64,000 bases of DNA, taken from the NCBI GenBank assembly GCA_022606135.1, contig JABYQN010000003.1:2418001-2482000 (forward strand), read 5' to 3'. This document shows positions 57,933-64,000 of the stretch, piece by piece; position 1 is the first letter of the stretch, and each line of letters opens with the position of its first letter. Source of the stretch: Fomes fomentarius. Its lineage: Eukaryota > Basidiomycota > Agaricomycetes > Polyporales > Polyporaceae. The position numbers and the translations under genes were made by a program. A model generated the notes under the pieces. That model saw only the letters and a program-made list of their open reading frames with translations. It did no database searches and was not told the DNA's origin.

Positions 57933-59072
57933 CTCTGGATCTGTATGATGTATGTGCTCTCCTGCCTTTCTCGTTGTTCGCGGGGGCATCGACGTTCAGT
58001 TGGTATCGAGATTCCCGGATAGTGACAGGAATCGACGGATGCACTCACCGTGCTCGCCTACCGCGCGTTCTCTGCGAGGACCTAGAGAGACCAATGTTGC
58101 AGAGAGTGCAACGGTTTTTCGGACAAAAATATTTGATTTACCCTTTTCTATGACCGGGTTTATCGGACGAAAACTTGAATACTGGGGAATTGAAGGAAAT
58201 AGGACTGAAGAGGGTAAAATCAAGTATTCTTGTCCGAAAAGCCGTGTCATACCATTTATCGAGCTCGCTAGAATGCCTCGCACCAATCATCGTGCCGGTC
58301 GCCGAGGTCGAGGTGGCGGATCGCAGGGAACATGACCGTGTGCTCGTTGCCGGTCGCATCGATGCCCTCGCCCATTGACGGCTCCGCCGGATGTTTCATT
58401 CTATAGGAGGTTACGTGCGCAGTGGATGCTCTTATTGACCTTGACTGTAATACACTACTGACTAGGGTGTTCAGGTGACCATTGAGCCTTTCAGGTTTGC
58501 AGACTGTGTGTATGACCTGTATACATCCATTGCGACGACCACACTAGTGCTGCACAAGGTGCCTTGTAGCACGACCGATTTCAGCACATGAGCGCTACAA
58601 TGCTTCTGGATCCGCACGACACAAACACTCCGTCAACATTACACCAGGTATAATCAATTTCCATCGTAGCCAAGTACAGAACTCTTCTGTCAGCGAGTGT
58701 ACTCTCTGCGGCCCAACTAAGCCGACCAGCACTCTCCATACATACCATTCCACCGTCTCGTCACCGCATTAATACCACCCGTACATATCTGTTGGGTTCA
58801 GAAGGTCCAACACCACTGTACTATGGCCAAATCGGCTCCGATCATACCAGACTCAATCTGAGTTCCAGGACCATTCGAATTCCTGACAGCTGTCTGCGCC
58901 GCCGCCGCCATTCTAGGCTCTGCAAACTGCTGTCGTGCGGCGTGCATTAGCCTCGTTCAAGCGTATATCCGTCTGTCCAGTGGGCCAGATCGGTGCATTG
59001 TCTCGAGCACATATCGCGCCTCGTTAGCGTTATGATGTCATGCCGGTACTCGGACGACCGTGTTGCGCTGCA
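57933..59072. other. intergenic with a foldback element
   Basis: Contains the foldback at 58111-58245 (listed). Apart from that no gene was recognised; the end is the promoter of the small secreted protein gene. Confidence 0.5.
58111..58245. repeat. 135-bp foldback (MITE-like) element
   Basis: The ends are inverted copies of about 36 bp: the left begins ACGGTTTTTCGGACAAAAAT and the right is its near-complement ending CTTGTCCGAAAAGCCGT. A few mismatches, and a TTTTAC versus TTTAC length change, are present. The inside is about 62 bp and AT-richer than the flanks, and it carries a third CGGACGAAAA motif. No transposase and no obvious target-site duplication. It lies about 180 bp after the TFC4 stop. 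Confidence 0.8.
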
Positions 59073-59078
59073 TATAAG
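59073..59078 (+). promoter_or_regulatory. TATA box of the small secreted protein gene
   Basis: TATAAG in the context GCATATAAGAGG. With a start site about 30 bp on, the leader contains a 60-nt intron (59142-59201) that ends exactly at the ATG. Confidence 0.65.
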
Positions 59079-59201
59079 AGGGTGAGCCAACCTCCTACTC
59101 TCGCCATCACCGTCCATCTCTCATCCACCAGCTCTTCCACAGTGAGTGAAGCCCTTATCCCCCCTCTCGCCCTCGGCTTCTCTAACGCCTCGCATTTGCA
59201 G

Positions 59202-59448
59202 ATGCAATTCACCGTCGCCTTCGCTGTTCTCGCTTCCATCGCCGCGGTCTGCGCACTCCCTGTCGCACAGGTTATCCCGCCGACTGGCACTGTGAGTTGC
59301 GATGACGCCGGTCAGGATACAGTGGAACTTGCGCACTCATTGCCTCCTCCCGTAGCCTGTTCTCGGCGAAGTCCCATCCATTGTTAGCGGTGTTGTTGGA
59401 GAACTCGGAATGATCCTTCCCGCCGCGAGCACAGGCTTGCCTGTTTGA
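59202..59448 (+). CDS. small secreted hydrophobic peptide
   Basis: Two exons (59202-59291, 59356-59448) give 60 residues. The signal peptide (MQFTVAFAVLASIAAVCA) leads into LPVAQVIPPTGT, and after the splice PVLGEVPSIVSGVVGELGMI followed by LPAASTGLPV. The mature part of about 42 residues has no Cys and is rich in Val, Gly, Pro and Leu, so it is not a hydrophobin or a disulfide-rich effector. The leader contains an intron whose acceptor (TTTGCAG) abuts the ATG. Reading through the coding intron would give a different tail and an earlier stop, so splicing matters. Similar tiny Gly/Val/Pro-rich secreted proteins are common in agaricomycetes; their role is unknown. Confidence 0.7.
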
Positions 59449-62400
59449 GTCGCCAGCATCGACCGCAACACTACACTGTGTCATCCTCGCCATTGGCAAT
59501 TGATGATGTCAGAGGTACGCTCGCATGCCACCGGCATCTATCGTACTTCCATGGAACTACTAACACTCTAGTAGGCTGCCGCGCGAAGCCCAGTTACTGA
59601 TTAGCTTGAGAATAAACTACAATCGCTCTTTTGCCTTCTTTGATTCGTACGGTTCCGGTGTCACAAACGCTCCTTTCAAGTTGTGGATCTCTTGTTGCTT
59701 CTCTTACGCTTGAAAGCGTTTTTTGACAATGTAACAAGTTGCTTACCATCACCATTCACGCGGTCCGTTCCCATCAAGAGTGGATCAAAAGCTGGTGGAG
59801 TTTCTTTGCGGACTAACAGATGAATACGCAGTACCTTGCGCTACTGTATTAGCGATGTTCGGGTACCGTGCCACTGAGAATGAGGTGAGCTTGCAATAAA
59901 GGCGTTGGTCCACTCATGTAGAAAAGCGGTGATGGACGGTGAAGGAGACAATCACGATGGTTACAAACGCGATCAAGCGGATTCAAATTCTACAAGTGAC
60001 GGCAAAGTGTCAAAGGCATACAAGCGTACACCGCGGGTAATACTACAAAGAATCTTTGTTCACACTTTTGCGTCTCAAATCAGTATCACTGGGTTTAGAG
60101 AGGGACAAATGCAAAAGAGTACAAGTGCTGGATGATAACGGCCTTTGGCAACACAGATGAGATGATTTATAACAGAAGGTGAGCTCGAGCATCCCCTCAC
60201 CACACAGCGACATGGCACCGCCCATCGACTCCACTCATGACTTGCACATTCTCCTCGACGCCAATCCTTGCGGCCGCCACATTCCCATTGCAACCCGCCT
60301 CGTCTGCACCTTATATCCTGCTCATTCCGGATGAACGCAAAGAGACCCCCACCTCCTCCCGAACCTCCACAGCCTCAGAGCGCCCCTTCCACCGTCTTGG
60401 AAGCTCTCCTCCCTGGACACCGCGATGCAGTGTGCAGTGCTGGATCGGAGCGCTTCTAGTGGAGCCACCGTCACCGAAGCCCAAGACAGACTCTTCTCGC
60501 CTCCTGGAGATGGAGGAAAAAGGTTGCTAGCGATGAGAAGACTAACCAATACGATGGTGAGTACCATGCGTGCGGATTATCAGACGAGGCGGCTCTGAGA
60601 CTCATGATTCGTAGTATATGCGCCATGGAGGGTACTATACCCAGCGAGTCTTGACAGTTGGCAGGGAAATATCAAGAACCGACCCAATCCGCCAGTATGC
60701 TCAACCGCCCAGGTGGACGAGGTTGACCAGGGTAGGTATACGAAGACTTCGTATACTGGGTCGTCCGAACGAACACTCAACCGGCGCTCGTTACAGTCGA
60801 CACTCTTCACCGCCACCCACATAGTGTGGTACCAGTCCAACGACGGCTGGTCTCAGAAGGGGGTAGAGGGCAGCAACGTATTGCCGGTGGCATGTTCGCC
60901 CCCAGCGCCCCCAGCGATATGCACATCGAGCACACATACGACCGACATCCATCACAAGAATATAGATGTGTCTACTATTGAAGCACCGAGAGCCCTTGCA
61001 CCTTGCACACTCTCTATGGAGGATACATAGCAGTGAGTGGGAAGGACGAAGGCGCGAACGCGGAACTTCTACTGACCGTCTCTCTAGATCCAGTCTCTTC
61101 TCGGCCATACAGCAAGCGTTACCGTCGAGCGCACGGTCATACCTCGGTGAGGGTGTCGACTGAGACTTTTGAAGATCCGTCGTCAAGATTGATGGGAGGC
61201 CGACGGCGACTCGAATGTTCCGTGAGACAGCCCGAGCCCGAGCGAGGAGGGCTACTTGCCAAGACGTCAGCTACGACTCGGAGAAGTACTTGAAAAACCC
61301 GCCGTCTGTTTCATCGACTCCCACTCCCACTCCTGCCAAATCTACCTCCGAGTCGCCCCGATCATGCACAAACGTCTCCGCCCTCATTGGCTCACATACA
61401 TGCCTTGCTCTCCAAATTCAGCACGTGCGTTCGTCGATCTCCCCGCGGTACATCTCACCAGTACTCCAAGCGTCCTGGCGCAGCTCGGTCTGCTTTGCGG
61501 GGCATCGTGGCCGCTGAAAGCCTGGTGATGCCCTCATTGCCGGAAGGCGCTAAGGTTCAGCGAAAGCGAAGATAGCAGCAACGCGGTATTCCGGCAGCTG
61601 GGGGGGGGGCGTGAAGAGGAATCTGAAGGAGCACGCAATTACCTCAAAGGTACTGAGCGGCGCGGCGAAATCCTCCGAGTGGAGTGGTTTCGTGTTCCTC
61701 TACGGCCCCCTACACCTTCGCCGGGAGTTCCTCCCTGCAAGCCTCGAATACCAGTGCCAGTCTGCACAAACCGCCACTGGGTCGCTGCCACCGTAGTGGC
61801 CACCGGTATCCACCGCCTTGCAAACTTGTCTTTTCAGTGTGTCGAGCATGTCCTATCTCTGGGCCAACGGAAGAGTTGCTCGGACTATTCCGACGTCATA
61901 ATACACGGAGACGCTGCCAGGATTCTCGATGGGGACCACAGCCGAGCATGAGGCGCGGCGTGCCCGGCTGTAGCCAGACTCCCCTCTACGTCAGCGACAT
62001 GAAGTCGGCGCGACTACACTGTTATTCACATCTCCACAAGCTCGCTCCGGCGCAAGTGCAACGACTCGACATGTTCCACGAGATAAGGGAGGTTGACAGA
62101 CGAGATGGACGAGAGCGATAGCGATGAGCGGACTCGGAGTGACAGCGTTGACGAGGACGATCAACCTGGGAACAAAGGAGACCGCAGGGGCAACGGTGCC
62201 ACTGGTCGGAGACGTGGTCACGAGGGTTTCAACCATGCTGAACGTACTCCGCTCCGCCGCTCCGATGGCGTGTACAACTCGTGTCGGACGTCCCGCGCTG
62301 CGATTACCACTGGAGCAGGTTGCGGTTTATCGCGACTTCACGACTCCTTGAAGCCGTTTCTCAGCCACACAGGCAGACGTCCTGTGGTTGGGCCGCACCA

Positions 62401-63393
62401 GGCCACACTTCGTGGCAACCTTAAGGCTGTCGTCCCGGGCTGCGTGGCCGAGCCACTTCAGCGGTGGACGACTACTACTCCGACATGATCGAGGCGGAAG
62501 AGATGCGTTGCATGGACAGCGAGGAAGACATAGAGGATGGAGAGGAGGACGAGGAAATGTAGGTCGAACTTGGATGCGGGGGAACGGTGACCGTGTTCGA
62601 GGAGGGCGGTGACCGTGATGCTGACATGGAAAGCAGGAAGGGCGACGACGAGTACTTGCAGTTGCTCGTTTTCACGAGGGTCCCCAAAATGGAGATCCCC
62701 AACCTTCCCTAGGAGGACGAATGTGTACTCGAAAACGGGGGTCGCTGGGCTCGGCCCTGTCCAGTAACACGAGCATGTAAAGTGGCAAGCGGTGGAGATC
62801 TAAATAGTAAATATCTAGCCACCGAGTAGTACGTCGTATAAAGTGCGGGACGGTCCAAACTTCTTTTTCTCTTCCCTAAGTGGCAACCCGGCAACGCTCG
62901 CCAAGTATGAACACGAGATGCAGTGGTTAGAAAACAAAATAGAGAGCTTACACATATGTAGGCAATACTGACAGTGATGGTCCGAGAGGACAGCCACAGG
63001 CAAGCCGATGAGGCATTGACCTCCTGGCAACGATACATCCAATGTGTTCAGTCACGCAGGCTGAGAGTTTGTCTGTCGTTGGCCACGATTTTTTTGGACT
63101 CGAGCATGCTGGATGATATGTAAGCGACTGGCGGAACAAACTTGACCACGGTTCAGTGGTTGGGATGAAGAAGATCTTGCCTTCCTCGAGCTCGAAGACG
63201 ACGATAACATACCATGCGACACTGGTACTGCGGCTTCAAGAAGTTCCACGCTCCATAAGAGAGAGGAAGAGGGGGTCGCCGCTAGATACTTACATGCATG
63301 TTAACAGTTTGGCGGTAGAAAGAAAAGCGTCCAGTGCTTTGGAGAATTGGACCAAGTAATCGCTACTGGAATAGCGAGTCGACGCAACAAAAA
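59449..63393. other. gene-poor stretch with scattered coding-like fragments
   Basis: Nearly 4 kb with no gene that could be identified. Plus-strand fragments look partly coding. One starts at an ATG at 60212 (MAPPIDSTHDLHILLDANPC). Others include YIAVSGKDEGANAELLLTVS near 61030, an acidic run EEMRCMDSEEDIEDGEEDEE near 62490-62560, and GWDEEDLAFLELEDDDNIPC near 63160-63220. They sit in several frames with stops between them. This could be an intron-rich gene of an unfamiliar family or a decayed one. A run of ten G lies near 61603-61612. Confidence 0.3.
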
Positions 63394-63495
63394 TGACCAC
63401 CGCAGGGGTCGAACCTGCAATCTCCTGATGGCTCGAAGTGTCTCTTTCGGACGAACTTATCGTAGTCAGACGCGTTGCCATTACGCCAGGCGGCC
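63394..63495 (-). tRNA. tRNA-Arg(ACG) with a 30-nt intron
   Basis: On the minus strand the acceptor stem GGCCGCC (63489-63495) pairs with GGTGGTC (63395-63401), with discriminator A at 63394. The D arm is GCGTAATGGCAACGC. The anticodon stem TCTGA/TCAGG closes the loop CT-ACG-A, a 30-nt intron after position 37, and A at position 38. The T arm is GCAGG-TTCGACC-CCTGC. Anticodon ACG (wobble inosine after editing) reads CGU/CGC/CGA. A run of five T follows the 3' end. The flanking open frames that cross it are not genes. Confidence 0.92.
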
Positions 63496-64000
63496 ATACT
63501 AATAACCCAAAATGGCGGCAATATATATGGCGTGTGGATATCTACTGAACATGGACAGAGTCAGCCAGCGCGTACACCAGTACTGTAATCACCTTAACTC
63601 TGGTTCTGAACTATCTGCAATCCCAGGCTGGTCTACGAAACAAAGGCGAGTATATTATCCAAACGTATGAAGCTTTCCATCCATAGACTCCCGTAAGATG
63701 CTGCGAAGAAGATACCGACTAGCAGAGCACTCCGCATACACCCAGGAGTGATTCATGATAGTCCAGGTGTAACGTCGACGTCGACGACGATAAAGCGGAG
63801 CTAGAGGTGCGGGAAGAAGACTGCCATGAGCGAGGTGATTAGGAGTGTTGATGCACGAAATGTATCACTGCGGATTGGTCCGACACAAGGTATGTGTGTC
63901 CAGTCATGACTGTCAACTGCATTGGGGCTCAATGCGAACAAGGAAGGGGAAACAACGAGTCCGGGAGCGTTAGCTCTGCGTGGTATTCGTGGGACGTCGT
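63496..64000. other. intergenic to window edge
   Basis: The upstream side of tRNA-Arg and about 500 bp to the edge. A GTCGAC/CGTCGA-rich stretch near 63772-63792 is locally repetitive. Nothing else recognised. Confidence 0.45.

Noticed and set aside
63156..63481. Open frames on both strands near the right tRNA
   Set aside because: The minus frame runs through tRNA-Arg; the plus frame has no start context or family match.

Overview
The window looks like nuclear DNA of a filamentous basidiomycete, most likely a wood-decay agaricomycete of Polyporales type. This is inferred from gene architecture and protein families; no species was identified. Genes are intron-dense, with GT-AG introns of mostly 50-70 nt. 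Several carry TATATAA-type boxes 45-130 bp upstream of the ATG. The families present are typical of this group: paired GH5 exo-beta-1,3-glucanases, a DUF6534-type seven-helix membrane protein, double-BTB proteins, Kre9/Knh1-type GPI proteins, and F-box and C2H2 proteins. The two tRNA genes have introns after position 37, as in eukaryotic nuclear genomes.

Left third (1-18 kb): the start of a secreted protein (minus), two closely related secreted GH5 glucanases (minus, 736-3025 and 7436-9852) with a class 3 lipase between them on the plus strand (5682-6861, interrupted by a one-base frameshift), an orphan coding exon (10352-10675), a decayed F-box/LRR-like stretch, a DUF6534-type membrane protein (13174-15386) and a 2OG-Fe(II) oxygenase (16518-18092). 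The secreted enzymes fit beta-glucan remodelling and lipid use.

Middle (19-39 kb): three tandem paralogues with F-box-like N-termini that share one four-exon plan, an F-box/propeller-like protein, a 190-bp-arm foldback repeat just upstream of an intron-containing tRNA-Leu(CAG), two short-chain dehydrogenases, RNase H2 subunit C, a tandem pair of Kre9/Knh1-type wall proteins, and a C2H2 zinc-finger regulator whose first exon was recovered by splice reasoning.

Right third (39-64 kb): a decayed ALG12 (dolichyl-P-Man mannosyltransferase) pseudogene, a promoter-like box followed by four tandem ~215-bp repeats that resemble exon-intron units, three double-BTB paralogues, an unrecognised protein (48373-49701), the NAD(P)HX dehydratase NAXD (with a second one-base frameshift), head-to-head with the TFIIIC TPR subunit Tfc4/GTF3C3, a 135-bp foldback element, a 60-residue secreted peptide gene with an intron ending exactly at its ATG, a gene-poor stretch, and tRNA-Arg(ACG).

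Two themes stand out. One is local duplication: GH5 x2, Kre9 x2, F-box-like x3, BTB x3, and the repeat array. The other is single-base contraction in short G/C runs inside conserved genes (lipase and NAXD), which could be real decay or residual assembly error. All gene models were spliced by hand from sequence and family knowledge; no database search was run.
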